Shown here: positions 32,776-41,286 of the stretch, piece by piece
How positions within the stretch are numbered: position 1 is the first letter of the stretch
Layout: each line of letters opens with the position of its first letter
Translations under genes and position numbers: made by a program
Assembly: GCA_964517315.1 (NCBI GenBank)
Contig: CAZFCJ010000003.1
Coordinates: 1 to 64,000 of the forward strand
Direction: 5' to 3'
Source: DASWJQ01 sp964517315
GTDB lineage: Bacteria > Chloroflexota > Anaerolineae > Anaerolineales > E44-bin32
Length of the DNA stretch: 64,000 nucleotides
The notes under the pieces: model-generated
Told to the model about the DNA's origin: nothing
The model's database searches: none
What the model saw: only the letters and a program-made list of their open reading frames with translations

Positions 32776-33543
32776 ATGGCACCGACCGATAAGCCGTCTG
32801 AATCGACTGTTTCACAGTGGGCCATCACCGACGGGCGTCCTGTGGAGGCGGTGATTTTCGATTTGGATGGGACCCTGCGGCACAGCGAGCCGCGGAGTAT
32901 GGATCTGTTCCACGACCTGGCGCAGCGACATGGGCTGAGCTTGGACGAACAGATCCGGCGAATGGCGGTACGTTGGAACCACGCTTACTGGGCGGATTCC
33001 GAAGAGCGGGAGGCCGACGCTGAGGCCGCTGAGGACCGGGAAGCGTTTTGGTTGAACTACGCCCGGCGCCACTTGATTGCCTTGGGAGCGCGGCGCGCTC
33101 AGGCCGAAAAGTTGGCGCCGAAACTGCATCGCCTCATGGTCGAAAATTACGACCCGGTCGATGTTGTGCCGCAGGATGTGGTCCCGACGCTCAAAGCGCT
33201 CAGCGCGCAGGGCTACCGGCTGGCGCTGGTTTCGAATCGCAGCGATCCACTGGAGGAGACGGTGACCGAGCTGTCATTGGACGGCCGCTTCGAGCTCACG
33301 CTGGCAGCGGGAGAGGTCGGCTGGTGGAAACCGGATCCCCGGCTGCTGCAGCACGCGGCCGAGGAGATCGGTGTGGAGCCTGGCTGCGCGGTCTACGTCG
33401 GCGACAACCCGTACGCCGATGTGCGCGGGGCGCGCAACGCCGGCATGCATCCAGTGCTGGTCGATCCTGAGCGCTTGTTCCCCGAAATCCAGTGTCATAA
33501 GATCGAAACCATCGGTGAGCTGCCGACGCTTCTGGGGATCTGA
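32776..33543 (+). CDS. HAD-family hydrolase
   Basis: A 255-residue HAD phosphatase. Motif I FDLDGT gives D29 (nucleophile) and D31; motif II is SNRSD; motif III/IV lies in KPDPRLLQHA and YVGDNPYADVRGARNAG. The cap between is helical (C1 type). The substrate is not identifiable. It begins 18 nt after moaA and is probably in the same transcript. Confidence 0.9.
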   Translation: MAPTDKPSESTVSQWAITDGRPVEAVIFDLDGTLRHSEPRSMDLFHDLAQRHGLSLDEQIRRMAVRWNHAYWADSEEREADAEAAEDREAFWLNYARRHLIALGARRAQAEKLAPKLHRLMVENYDPVDVVPQDVVPTLKALSAQGYRLALVSNRSDPLEETVTELSLDGRFELTLAAGEVGWWKPDPRLLQHAAEEIGVEPGCAVYVGDNPYADVRGARNAGMHPVLVDPERLFPEIQCHKIETIGELPTLLGI

Positions 33544-33721
33544 CGCCGACCATAACCTGTGTCGGCTGACGGCCGAACACTGCGGAGATCGTTGGGCGTG
33601 TCCCGGCTGCACTCCTTCGTCGGACGCCGTCGCATGGGCAGCGGCGCGCTGCAGGCGGGCCGGACGTTTTCCGCAGGCGAGGCGGAAGAGCTTCCGTCAG
33701 GGGATCGTAGGCTGTTCGTTA

Positions 33722-33750
33722 TTGACGGATGCAGGGCCCGAGCCTATACT
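33722..33750 (+). promoter_or_regulatory. Sigma-70-type promoter upstream of the SWIM gene
   Basis: TTGACG (33722-33727), a 17-bp spacer and TATACT (33745-33750). It is one of the best promoter matches in the window. The predicted start is near 33757. Confidence 0.7.
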
Positions 33751-33821
33751 TAATCAACGCTCAAACGGGAGGCCAATCTGACGTGAGGGTTCCCAGCATT
33801 CAAACTGAGGTTCGCCGAACC

Positions 33822-33856
33822 AAGGCACCGGGCTGAATTCGCCCGCGTGCCTTTTT
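33822..33856 (+). terminator. Rho-independent terminator in the SWIM leader
   Basis: AAGGCACCGGGC pairs with GCCCGCGTGCCTT (one bulged C) around a TGAATTC loop, followed by TTTTTGTTT. It ends about 25 nt before the SWIM ATG. It therefore either ends a small RNA of about 100 nt or attenuates the gene. Confidence 0.8.
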
Positions 33857-33880
33857 GTTTCGGCGCTGAAAGGAGAGCGA

Positions 33881-34126
33881 ATGGACTACGGGATGATCGG
33901 GAAGATCGAGAAGGCAAAGCGCTACGCCGAGGAGCGGGACCGAATTCGATTTGAGTCTTTCCGGGCCAAATTCGACGGTGAGAACAACCCTCACACCGTT
34001 GAATTTGCGGACGGCGAATGGTCCTGCGATTGCGATTTCTTCCTCACGCGAGGTGTGTGCAGTCACACCATGGCGCTTGAACGCGTGCTCGAATCCATGA
34101 TCCCGGTTCCGGCGGAGACCGCTTAG
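33881..34126 (+). CDS. Small SWIM zinc-finger protein
   Basis: An 81-residue protein with a SWIM-type metal site: C49-x-C51-x8-C60-x-H62 (SCDCDFFLTRGVCSH). The N-terminal half is basic and helical, and the segment before the finger (HTVEFADGEWSC) is the usual SWIM beta-strand. Such domains bind DNA or protein. GAAAGGAGAG is 6 nt upstream of the ATG. It stands alone behind a promoter with an internal terminator. Confidence 0.85.
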   Translation: MDYGMIGKIEKAKRYAEERDRIRFESFRAKFDGENNPHTVEFADGEWSCDCDFFLTRGVCSHTMALERVLESMIPVPAETA

Positions 34127-34183
34127 GCGAAGGTGGAAAACATCTGATGTAACCCTCTCCGCTCTTGATCGGGCCACCGTAGT

Positions 34184-34209
34184 GAGCGCCGCCCCTTGAG
34201 GCGGCGCTC
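34184..34209 (+). terminator. GC-rich hairpin after the SWIM gene
   Basis: GAGCGCCGCC and GGCGGCGCTC pair perfectly over 10 bp around CCTTGA; no T-run follows. Confidence 0.5.
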
Positions 34210-34250
34210 GATGTTCGTTGGTCAGCAATTGCGGTTGCAACAGTTCAGCG

Positions 34251-34259
34251 TGGTAGAAT
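34251..34259 (+). promoter_or_regulatory. Extended -10 promoter of the flippase-like gene
   Basis: TGGTAGAAT, 54 nt before the TTG start. Confidence 0.4.
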
Positions 34260-34312
34260 GTCCGGCGCGGCGGGGTGAGGAGAGCCCCGCTTTCTTGCTG
34301 TATGGAGGTTCT

Positions 34313-35329
34313 TTGAAGCGCTGGCAGTTTTGGCTCGGCATCTTGATCAGCGCCGCGTTTCTCTGGCTCGCGCTGCGAGGATTGCAGCTTGACGAGGTGT
34401 GGGAGGCGCTGCAGGGGGCCAACTACATCTGGCTGATCCCCGGCGTGGGGGCCTACATGTTGGCCGTCGTGGCCCGTGCCTGGCGCTGGCACTACCTGCT
34501 GAGGCCGCTCAAAAGCGTGCCCACCCGCTCGATGTTTCCGATCGTCGCCATTGGTTATATGGGCAACAATGTCTACCCGGCCCGCGCCGGCGAGCTTCTG
34601 CGCGCGTACGTCCTGCGCAGGCGTGAAAGCGTCCCCGTCTCGGCCTCGCTGGCGACGATCATCGTCGAGCGCGCGTTCGACGGCATGGTGATGCTGGGCT
34701 TCGTGTTCCTCAACCTGCCGGAGCTGGCCGAAGTCACCGCCGACTCGCGCTTCGCCGGCAGCATTCAGACGTTGGCCCTGTGGGGCGTGGGCGCCTTTTC
34801 GACGTTCGTCGTGTTGTTCTTGCTGATGGCGGTGTTCCCCGAGCCCACGCTTCGAATCACCGCCTGGTTGCTGGAGCGGCTGACCCCGGCCAGCATTCGC
34901 GAACGGGCTCTGCCCCTGGCCGAGCGTTTCGTCGGCGGCCTAGAATCACTGCGCTCTCCGGCCGATGTGGGGATGGTGCTGGTCACCTCTATCGTCATTT
35001 GGCTGCTGGAGACCGGGAAATATTGGTTCGTCATGCACGCCTTCCCCTTCACGGTCAGTTTCTTCGCGCTGATGCTGATGAACGGCGTGGTCAACCTGGC
35101 CACGACGATCCCCTCCGCACCCGGTTATGTGGGCACGTTCGACGCGCCGGGCATCGCCGTTCTCGAAGCGTACGGGGTTCCAGGTGGCCTCGCCGCTGGC
35201 TACACGCTCGTGCTGCACGCTGCGCTGTGGCTGCCCATCACGCTGCTGGGCGCCTACTTCATGGCCCGCGAGAGCTTGAGCTGGAGGCGGGTGCAGGCTG
35301 AGATGGCTCAGGAGAGCGTCACCACGTGA
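34313..35329 (+). CDS. Lysylphosphatidylglycerol synthase TM-region (flippase-like) protein
   Basis: A 338-residue membrane protein of the LPG_synthase_TM family, with about eight helices. Typical features are ARAWRWHYLLRPL, YMGNNVYPARAGELLRAYVL and the C-terminal IPSAPGYVGTFDAPGIAVL. Proteins of this family move or flip lipids; the aminoacyl-transferase domain of MprF is absent. TTG 34313 follows ATGGAGGT at a good distance, so I prefer it to the longer ORF. Its stop overlaps the next start (GTGA). Confidence 0.85.
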   Translation: MKRWQFWLGILISAAFLWLALRGLQLDEVWEALQGANYIWLIPGVGAYMLAVVARAWRWHYLLRPLKSVPTRSMFPIVAIGYMGNNVYPARAGELLRAYVLRRRESVPVSASLATIIVERAFDGMVMLGFVFLNLPELAEVTADSRFAGSIQTLALWGVGAFSTFVVLFLLMAVFPEPTLRITAWLLERLTPASIRERALPLAERFVGGLESLRSPADVGMVLVTSIVIWLLETGKYWFVMHAFPFTVSFFALMLMNGVVNLATTIPSAPGYVGTFDAPGIAVLEAYGVPGGLAAGYTLVLHAALWLPITLLGAYFMARESLSWRRVQAEMAQESVTT

Positions 35330-36618
35330 AGGTGGTCGTGGTGGGCGCGGGAGTGGGGGGTCTGGCCGCCGCTTACGACCTGGCGGGGGCGGGGCACGAA
35401 GTGGTGATCTGCGAAGCGTCCGACCACGTCGGTGGATTGGCCTCGGGCTTCAAGCTGCCCCGTTGGGACTGGTCGCTGGAGCGATACTATCATCACTGGT
35501 TCGCCTCCGACGACCACATACTCGGCTTGATCGAAGAGCTCGGCTGGAGCGACCGGCTTCTCCTCCCGCGACCGGTGACCGCCGTCTACCACAATGGTGA
35601 TTTCTACGCCCTGGATTCGCCCCTCAACGTCCTCCGCTTTCCGGGCTTCAACCCGCTGGATGTGGTCCGCTTCGGTCTGGTGACGGCGTTCCTCAAGTTC
35701 ACGCCCTGGTGGAGACCGCTGGAGAGCCACACTGCCGACGCATGGATGCGGCGGTATTACGGAGAGAAGATCTACCGCACGCTGTGGAAGCCGTTGCTGG
35801 AAGGGAAGTTTGGCCCCTACTATGGTGAGGTCACAATGGCCTGGTTCTGGGCCCGGGTCAAGGCCCGGACGACCCGCTTGGGCACGTTCGAGGGCGGATT
35901 CCAGGCGTTCGTCGAGGAGTTCGCCGAGGTGGTCAAGACGCGAGGCGCCCAGCTGCGGTTGCGCTCGCCTGTGGAGTCGATCCGGTCACGTGACGACGAC
36001 CGCCTGGAGGTGCAATACGACTCGGGGACGATCGAGGCCGATCACGTGCTCGTCACAACCTCGCCAGCGCTGCTGGCCAAAATGGCGCCGGAGCTCCCCG
36101 CCAGTTATCTGGACAAGCTGCTGTCGCTCAAGTCGATGGGCGCCGTGGTCCTGACTCTCGCGCTGCGCGAGCGCCTCTCCAAGAAGGGGATCTACTGGCA
36201 CAACCTGCCCAAGGAGGCCGGCTTCCCCTTTTTGGCGCTGGTTGAACACACGAATTTCCTGTCTCCCGCGTGCTTTGGCGGCGACCATATCGTTTACTGC
36301 GGCGACTACTTGGTTCCTGAGCATGAGTACTTTCGGATGTCGCAGGAAGAGCTGCTCGATCGCTTCCTGCCCGCGCTCTCCCGCTTCAATCCGGAGTTCG
36401 ACCGCAGTTGGGTGAAGGATGTCTGGCTTCATCGAACGCCGTACGCCCAGCCGGTCCCTCCAGTCAACCATTCGGAGAACATCCCCGCGCTGAACACGCC
36501 GATTCCCGGCTTGTGGCTGGCGAGCATGAGCCAGGTGTATCCATGGGACCGTGGGACGAACTTCGCGGTCGAAATCGGGCGGGAGGCCGCGCAGCGGATC
36601 CTGGAGGCTCAGGTCTGA
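35326..36618 (+). CDS. FAD-dependent amine-oxidase-like oxidoreductase
   Basis: A 430-residue flavoprotein. The N-terminal VVVGAGVGGLAAAYDL dinucleotide-binding motif and GGLASG loop are of the protoporphyrinogen oxidase/UDP-galactopyranose mutase type. The C-terminal NTPIPGLWLASMSQVYPWDRGTNFAVEIG closes the FAD site. The substrate is unknown. The overlap with the flippase-like gene suggests a joint role, perhaps on a lipid- or polyprenyl-linked molecule. Confidence 0.85.
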   Translation: MKVVVVGAGVGGLAAAYDLAGAGHEVVICEASDHVGGLASGFKLPRWDWSLERYYHHWFASDDHILGLIEELGWSDRLLLPRPVTAVYHNGDFYALDSPLNVLRFPGFNPLDVVRFGLVTAFLKFTPWWRPLESHTADAWMRRYYGEKIYRTLWKPLLEGKFGPYYGEVTMAWFWARVKARTTRLGTFEGGFQAFVEEFAEVVKTRGAQLRLRSPVESIRSRDDDRLEVQYDSGTIEADHVLVTTSPALLAKMAPELPASYLDKLLSLKSMGAVVLTLALRERLSKKGIYWHNLPKEAGFPFLALVEHTNFLSPACFGGDHIVYCGDYLVPEHEYFRMSQEELLDRFLPALSRFNPEFDRSWVKDVWLHRTPYAQPVPPVNHSENIPALNTPIPGLWLASMSQVYPWDRGTNFAVEIGREAAQRILEAQV

Positions 36619-36628
36619 CGGTCGTGAG

Positions 36629-36658
36629 TTGGTCTAAGATCGTGGGGGGTGTTATTAT
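36629..36658 (+). promoter_or_regulatory. Promoter of the HU-like gene
   Basis: TTGGTC (36629-36634), an 18-bp spacer and TATTAT (36653-36658). Confidence 0.5.
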
Positions 36659-36723
36659 TCTCTCTGCGGGCGCGAGCGCGTCCTGCATGGGGAAAAAAGT
36701 TTGAGGTCATCGGAGGAGATGCT

Positions 36724-37149
36724 ATGGCGTGTGTGCACAATCTGATCAAAAACTACCGGCCCGAGCTCGAGCTGGAGGAGCCATTGACCGCGGAGGAGCT
36801 CGTGGAGCACGTCGCCGAGGAGACCGAGCTCGATTCGGAGACGGTGCGCAAGGTGTTTGAAGCCCTGCCGGATGCGCTGCACCATTACCTGCTGAGCGCC
36901 CGGCCGGTGGAGCTGCCGGGGGTGGGCCGGATCAAGCCGGCTATGGATCTGAATGGCAAGATCCGTGGTGAGCTGGAGACTCACGAGGCGCTGGTCGAGC
37001 GTCTGAGTGAACCTGACGCCTATAGTGCCGGTATTAACCGACGAGAGAACATCGGTGCCGATCTCAGCCGACTGGCGCAGATGTGGAATTCAAGTCACCC
37101 CGACGACCCGGTGAGGGATGTGGACGCATACGCCGTCGTGGGTGCGTAG
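36724..37149 (+). CDS. HU-like DNA-binding protein
   Basis: A 141-residue protein. Residues about 20-75 read like HU/IHF: LVEHVAEETELDSETVRKVFEAL, then YLLSARPVELPGVGRIKP, matching the helix-turn-helix and the start of the DNA-binding arm. After residue 85 the sequence departs from HU and carries a unique tail ending in DPVRDVDAYAVVGA. An SD GGAGGA lies 7 nt before ATG 36724. It may be a nucleoid protein variant. It is a single-gene unit with its own promoter and terminator. Confidence 0.72.
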   Translation: MACVHNLIKNYRPELELEEPLTAEELVEHVAEETELDSETVRKVFEALPDALHHYLLSARPVELPGVGRIKPAMDLNGKIRGELETHEALVERLSEPDAYSAGINRRENIGADLSRLAQMWNSSHPDDPVRDVDAYAVVGA

Positions 37150-37180
37150 CGCCGGCGAGTCGGCGGACGTTCCGGGGATC

Positions 37181-37217
37181 AAGGGGAGGTTGATTGAGGG
37201 GCCTCCCCTTGTTTATT
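37181..37217 (+). terminator. Terminator of the HU-like gene
   Basis: AAGGGGAGG (37181-37189) pairs with CCTCCCCTT (37202-37210) and is followed by GTTTATT. Confidence 0.75.
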
Positions 37218-37272
37218 GGGGGTGGCCCACAGATCCCCTCGTGAGTTATCGATGGGAGGGTCTCGAAACATT

Positions 37273-38397
37273 ATGCGAGATCCGCGCGTAGAGCGATTGG
37301 CTCAACTCCTGGTCGATTACAGCGTGGCGGTCCAGCCCGGCGACCGAGTCTTGATCGAATCTGGGACGGCCGCCGAGCCGCTGGTGCGGGCGCTGTTCGA
37401 GCGCATCCTGCAGGCGGGTGGGTACCCGTACCTTATGCTGGGTTTCGGCGGATTGGACACGATGACCGGATTGGACGCGGCGTTCCTAACGCACGCCTCT
37501 GAGGATCAACTCGCTCATCCTCCGACATTCATGCGGCTCGCCTACGAGGAGTTTGAAGGGCGGGTGCGAATTCACTCTTCGGACAATGTCAACCGCATGG
37601 CCAACGTTCCCCCTGAAGCGGTGAGCCGGCGCCGTGGAGCGCTGCGCTCGCTGTTGGAGACGCAGATGGAGCGCGGTCAGTCGGGCGAGTTCCGCTGGGT
37701 GACCACGCTCTATCCTACGCGCGCCTACGCTCAGGCGGCGGAGATGAGCCTGGAAGAATTCGAGGATTTTGTCTTCCATGCTTGTCATGTAGCGCAGGGC
37801 GATGATCCCGTCGTCCAATGGAACGCCATCGAGCGAAGGCAGGCGGCGCTGATCGAGGCCGTCCAGGGCCATGAGACCATTCATCTACGCGGACCCAACT
37901 GTGATCTTCAGCTCGCTGTGGCGGGGCGCACGTTCAAGAACGCGTGTGGGCGCAACAACATGCCGGACGGCGAGATCTATACGGGTCCCGTCGAAGATTC
38001 GGCCCAAGGATGGGTCCGTTTCACTTACCCGGCAATCTATCAGGGCCGGACGGTCACGGGCGCTCGATTGAAGTTCGAGGACGGCCGCGTCGTGGAGGCC
38101 AGCGCGGACCGAGGGGAGGACTTCCTGAATTCCACCTTGGATACCGATTCGGGATCCCGCTACCTCGGCGAGTTCGCCATCGGCACCAATCAAAATGTCA
38201 ATCGATTCACCGGAAACATCCTGTTCGATGAGAAGATCGGGGGCAGCTTCCACCTCGCCCTCGGTGCCGGATATCCGGAAACCGGGTCGGTCAACAAAAG
38301 CGCGGTTCATTGGGACCTGATCTGCGACCTTGAATCGCAGTCGGAGATCCACGTGGACGGCGAACTCCTTTACAAAGACGGCGAATTCCTGGCGTAA
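37273..38397 (+). CDS. M29 family aminopeptidase
   Basis: A 374-residue protein of the thermophilic metallo-aminopeptidase family (AmpS, AmpT). The family's dicobalt/dizinc ligands lie in the C-terminal half, where NMPDGEIYTGPVEDSAQGWV, LGEFAIGTNQN and SAVHWDLICDL are recognisable. It removes N-terminal residues in the cytoplasm. ATG 37273 is my choice, 13 nt after GGGAGGG; ATG 37252 is an alternative. A clear hairpin terminates it. Confidence 0.92.
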   Translation: MRDPRVERLAQLLVDYSVAVQPGDRVLIESGTAAEPLVRALFERILQAGGYPYLMLGFGGLDTMTGLDAAFLTHASEDQLAHPPTFMRLAYEEFEGRVRIHSSDNVNRMANVPPEAVSRRRGALRSLLETQMERGQSGEFRWVTTLYPTRAYAQAAEMSLEEFEDFVFHACHVAQGDDPVVQWNAIERRQAALIEAVQGHETIHLRGPNCDLQLAVAGRTFKNACGRNNMPDGEIYTGPVEDSAQGWVRFTYPAIYQGRTVTGARLKFEDGRVVEASADRGEDFLNSTLDTDSGSRYLGEFAIGTNQNVNRFTGNILFDEKIGGSFHLALGAGYPETGSVNKSAVHWDLICDLESQSEIHVDGELLYKDGEFLA

Positions 38398-38424
38398 GCA
38401 AGGGGGATGCCAGATCACGAAAGC

Positions 38425-38449
38425 GGCGCGCCACATCAGGTGGCGCGCC
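38425..38449 (+). terminator. Hairpin terminator after the M29 gene
   Basis: GGCGCGCCAC and GTGGCGCGCC pair perfectly around ATCAG; a short TTGTCT follows. Confidence 0.65.
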
Positions 38450-38462
38450 TTGTCTCGCGGCC

Positions 38463-38468
38463 TATAAT
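38463..38468 (+). promoter_or_regulatory. -10 box upstream of the CDP-alcohol phosphotransferase
   Basis: TATAAT, followed 13 nt later by the ATG of a 24-codon ORF that ends inside the phosphotransferase start. Confidence 0.4.
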
Positions 38469-38543
38469 TCCACGAAAACTGAATGGAGATGGGGATGGTT
38501 TCCGTCAAGAGTACGCCTTGCCTGCTCGGTCCGGGCCCCTCGG

Positions 38544-39806
38544 ATGGTGCCCGGTAGCTCGAAGGTGGATGCCGCCGTCGAAGGCCAGGGGCCGAAGCGG
38601 AGGCGCCAGACGCCGGTGACCGTTCCCAAGAGCCTGAAACGGGCTTGGTGGACCAGCAGCTTGCTAGGTGGGGTGGGCCTCGGGCTGGGCTGGGCGCTGA
38701 TCGCACGAGCTGTCGTTCCGCCGGCGGGTTGGACTTGGTTTCTGCTGAGCGCCGCGGTCTGGCTCTACCTCTCGACGTTCACTCTCCGCAGATTGGAGCG
38801 CAACCGCCGGGAGGGCGAGGCTCGTATCCTCGGCGAATGGGGGCCGGGCACATGGCTCTCTCTCCTGCGCGCCCTGTTTATCAGCGCGCTGGCAGGGTTC
38901 CTGCTCCAGGGTCGACCTCCGGGATGGCTGGCCTGGCTGCCCATGGCCCTTTACACGGTCAGCGATGTGGCCGATTATTTCGACGGCTATTTTGCCCGCC
39001 GCAGCGGCCGTGTTACGCGGCTGGGGATTGATCTTGACCTCGAGCTCGACGCCCTCGGCCTGTTGGTGGCGGTGTTGCTGGCGGTTCGCTATGGGACTCT
39101 CTCGCCCGTTTTCCTGCCCGTCGGCTTCGCCCGCTACGCGTTTGCTCTGCTGATCGTCCTCCGCCGGCGGCTCGGTCGCCCGGTTTTCGAATTGCCGACG
39201 AGCGGGCTGCGGCGGCCCATCGCCGGCCTGACAATGGGGTTTGTCAGCGCTACACTGTGGCCGATCGTCGATAGTCCTGAGGCGAATTTAGCCGCGGTGG
39301 TGTTCCTGCTGCCATTCGGCTTGAGCTTTCTTCGGGACGGGCTCGTCGTGGCGGGGGCCGTCGATCCACACAGTGCAACCTATCGGAGTGTGCGAGAAAC
39401 ACTGCGCGCGGGCCTGTTTGATGTTCTTCCGCTCCTGCTGCGCCCGGTCTTGGCGGCCGCCGTCGTATTGGAGATTCAGCGTCTGATCGGGCATCAGGAC
39501 GTTGCGGTTCAGGGGCTCATGTCTTGGGGTCTCAACCATCCTGAGACCGTCCTCATGGCGTTCGCGCTGCTGGAGGCGATAGGAGCATTGGCCCTGCTCT
39601 TGGGTTGGGCCGGACGCCTGGCGGCGTTCGCGCTCGTGTTCCCGATCGGGCTGACCATCACCGCGTCTGCGCTGGATCCGCTGAGGGGCGTGCTGTTGGC
39701 GGTGAATTTGATCTTGCTCCTGACCGGAACCGGCCGGCTGTCCCTGTGGCACCCCGAAGCCGAATGGTTCGGGCGTCCGGCCGGTCAGAAACGCGCCCCA
39801 AATTGA
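38544..39806 (+). CDS. CDP-alcohol phosphotransferase with DoxX-like C-terminal region
   Basis: A 420-residue membrane protein. Residues about 144-170 contain the complete motif D-x2-DG-x2-AR-x8-G-x3-D-x3-D (DYFDGYFARRSGRVTRLG then DLELD), which binds CDP and the metal ion. It should transfer a phospho-alcohol to or from CDP-activated lipid. The C-terminal ~120 residues form further helices with LLEAIGALALLLGWAGR and a GTGRLSLW end, reminiscent of DoxX. The family norm is about 200 residues, so this looks like a fusion. ATG 38544 is overlapped by a 24-codon upstream ORF. Confidence 0.82.
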   Translation: MVPGSSKVDAAVEGQGPKRRRQTPVTVPKSLKRAWWTSSLLGGVGLGLGWALIARAVVPPAGWTWFLLSAAVWLYLSTFTLRRLERNRREGEARILGEWGPGTWLSLLRALFISALAGFLLQGRPPGWLAWLPMALYTVSDVADYFDGYFARRSGRVTRLGIDLDLELDALGLLVAVLLAVRYGTLSPVFLPVGFARYAFALLIVLRRRLGRPVFELPTSGLRRPIAGLTMGFVSATLWPIVDSPEANLAAVVFLLPFGLSFLRDGLVVAGAVDPHSATYRSVRETLRAGLFDVLPLLLRPVLAAAVVLEIQRLIGHQDVAVQGLMSWGLNHPETVLMAFALLEAIGALALLLGWAGRLAAFALVFPIGLTITASALDPLRGVLLAVNLILLLTGTGRLSLWHPEAEWFGRPAGQKRAPN

Positions 39807-39829
39807 TCCCCCGTGCTCAAGGGACCGAT

Positions 39830-40171
39830 CTAGGATTCGTCCTGGGGCAACGAGCTCCCCGATCTCTCTGGCGTGGGGCCAAGCAGAACCCAAATCAAAC
39901 GGACGACGAGCCAGGAGACCAACATATAGACAAACATGCCGATGAACGCCGGAAGGTCGAGGACCATGTCTCCGCTCGAAGGAGTGGCCGTCAGATTCAG
40001 GAACGGCCACAGCAGCCGATCAGTCAGGCCGTAGACAAAGCTCGCAAAGGCGTTGTTAGGATTTGCGGCGATGAGCTTGAGCAGGACGCGCAGGCCGATC
40101 AGGGCTTCAATCGCGGCGAACGCCAGATAGATCAGGCGAGTCCATCGAAGCAAGATGTCATGGGTCCTCAT
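39830..40171 (-). CDS. YggT family membrane protein
   Basis: A 113-residue protein with two or three membrane helices. FVYGLTDRLLWPFLNLTATP followed by DLPAFIGMFVYMLVSWLVVR follows the YggT pattern. These proteins are linked to cell division or osmotic tolerance in some bacteria, without a firm mechanism. GAAGGAGG precedes the ATG. It lies 130 nt downstream of the methyltransferase gene and may be the last gene of that transcript. Confidence 0.8.
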   Translation of the reverse strand: MRTHDILLRWTRLIYLAFAAIEALIGLRVLLKLIAANPNNAFASFVYGLTDRLLWPFLNLTATPSSGDMVLDLPAFIGMFVYMLVSWLVVRLIWVLLGPTPERSGSSLPQDES

Positions 40172-40301
40172 CTTTCAGTCGCCTCCTTCAGCCGGAAGGT
40201 TGGGGCGCGGAATTTGCGTCGGTTCGCGTTTGGCCAGTTTGTTTCACGATCGGGACTTCAGATGCGAATCTAGCAGCGCGGTCAGATTCGACGGCTGCCG
40301 A

Positions 40302-41228
40302 TCAAGCGACAGATGGGTAAGCAGCACCTCTTTGTCCGCATATATCGAGCTGATGAGTGAGTAGGGCCAGGTTGCCCTCAGCGAGCTGCCTCCGTCGCTG
40401 CTCGAGCCAGGCGCGGAAGGCATCCCGGTCCAGACCGGGATGCCCCGCTAGCGCGTTCTCGACGGTATCCAGCATGAATTGCAGGGTTGTCAGCTCGTCC
40501 CGTGAATAGGCGCCGGCAGTCGGGAAAATGACCCAATCCGATGCGCCGGCTGCCGCCACTCGGCAACCTTTTTGGAGCAGCAGCGAGAGCAGCCGCCGGC
40601 CGGTTCGGCTGTGGCCCGAAGGATGACCTGAAGCGGTCGTCCTGCGGTCCATGGTCTTGTGGTACAAGCCTTCAATCCTGCGGTCCAGGTCGGGATTCAG
40701 CGTCGGCAGAAAGCGGGTCACGCCGTCGAAGTTGATCGTGAACCAGAACCAGCCCTGCGGTGGGATCAAACGCAGCAGACTTGGCAGCGTCGATTCCAGA
40801 TCCACAAGGTCCAACAGCGCGTGGGCCAGGACCAGGTCCCAGTCAGACGATAGTGGCCTGAGCCCATCTTCAGTGACATCTCCATGGACCCAGCGAACCT
40901 GCAGACCCCCGTTGATATCGAGCTCGAGTCCGTTGTCGAGCGGGTGGGTCGGAACACTCTGTTCGGCGGCCCACGCGTGGAGCCGCCGATCGGCCTGGCG
41001 GAGCAGGTCGCCGTCCCGGTCCACCGCAGCGTACCGTCCGCCCCTCAGGACGCCCGCCTCGAGCAAGCGTTCGATCATCGTTCCGATCCCCGCGCCGACC
41101 TCGACGATCCGGAGGGGGCGGGCGGGAAGTCGGTTCCAAAGCGACGTCCAAACGTGTCGATTCAAGGCCCGGTCGTCGATCGATCGCTTGGCCGCCAGAT
41201 ACTCCGGGTAATCGATTCGGGCGTTCAC
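40302..41228 (-). CDS. SAM-dependent methyltransferase
   Basis: A 308-residue class I methyltransferase. Motif I is RIVEVGAGIGTMIERLL, motif II AAVDRDGDLL, and the DWDLVLAHALLDLVDL stretch is the post-II region. A C-terminal extension follows the Rossmann fold. The start is uncertain: GTG 41228 is the first plausible one after the preceding gene's stop, and an in-frame ATG at 41363 would overlap that gene. It lies at the end of the pterin-like operon and could methylate its product; this is inference. Confidence 0.78.
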   Translation of the reverse strand: MNARIDYPEYLAAKRSIDDRALNRHVWTSLWNRLPARPLRIVEVGAGIGTMIERLLEAGVLRGGRYAAVDRDGDLLRQADRRLHAWAAEQSVPTHPLDNGLELDINGGLQVRWVHGDVTEDGLRPLSSDWDLVLAHALLDLVDLESTLPSLLRLIPPQGWFWFTINFDGVTRFLPTLNPDLDRRIEGLYHKTMDRRTTASGHPSGHSRTGRRLLSLLLQKGCRVAAAGASDWVIFPTAGAYSRDELTTLQFMLDTVENALAGHPGLDRDAFRAWLEQRRRQLAEGNLALLTHQLDICGQRGAAYPSVA

Positions 41229-41286
41229 GCCGATCGCCTTCTCTACTGCCGCCTCAGACGGTAGGGATGCGTGAGGCGGCGTGGCC

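Larger units (their letters stand above)
33544..33880 (+). other. 337-bp gap holding a promoter and an attenuator-like terminator
   Basis: A 64-codon ORF (33559-33753) lies here but I could not support it. The second half contains a good sigma-70-type promoter and a rho-independent terminator ahead of the SWIM gene. Confidence 0.6.

Noticed and set aside
33559..33753. 64-codon ORF between the HAD gene and the SWIM promoter
   Set aside because: Its end lies within the promoter's -10 box and no homology is visible; I left it as unsupported.
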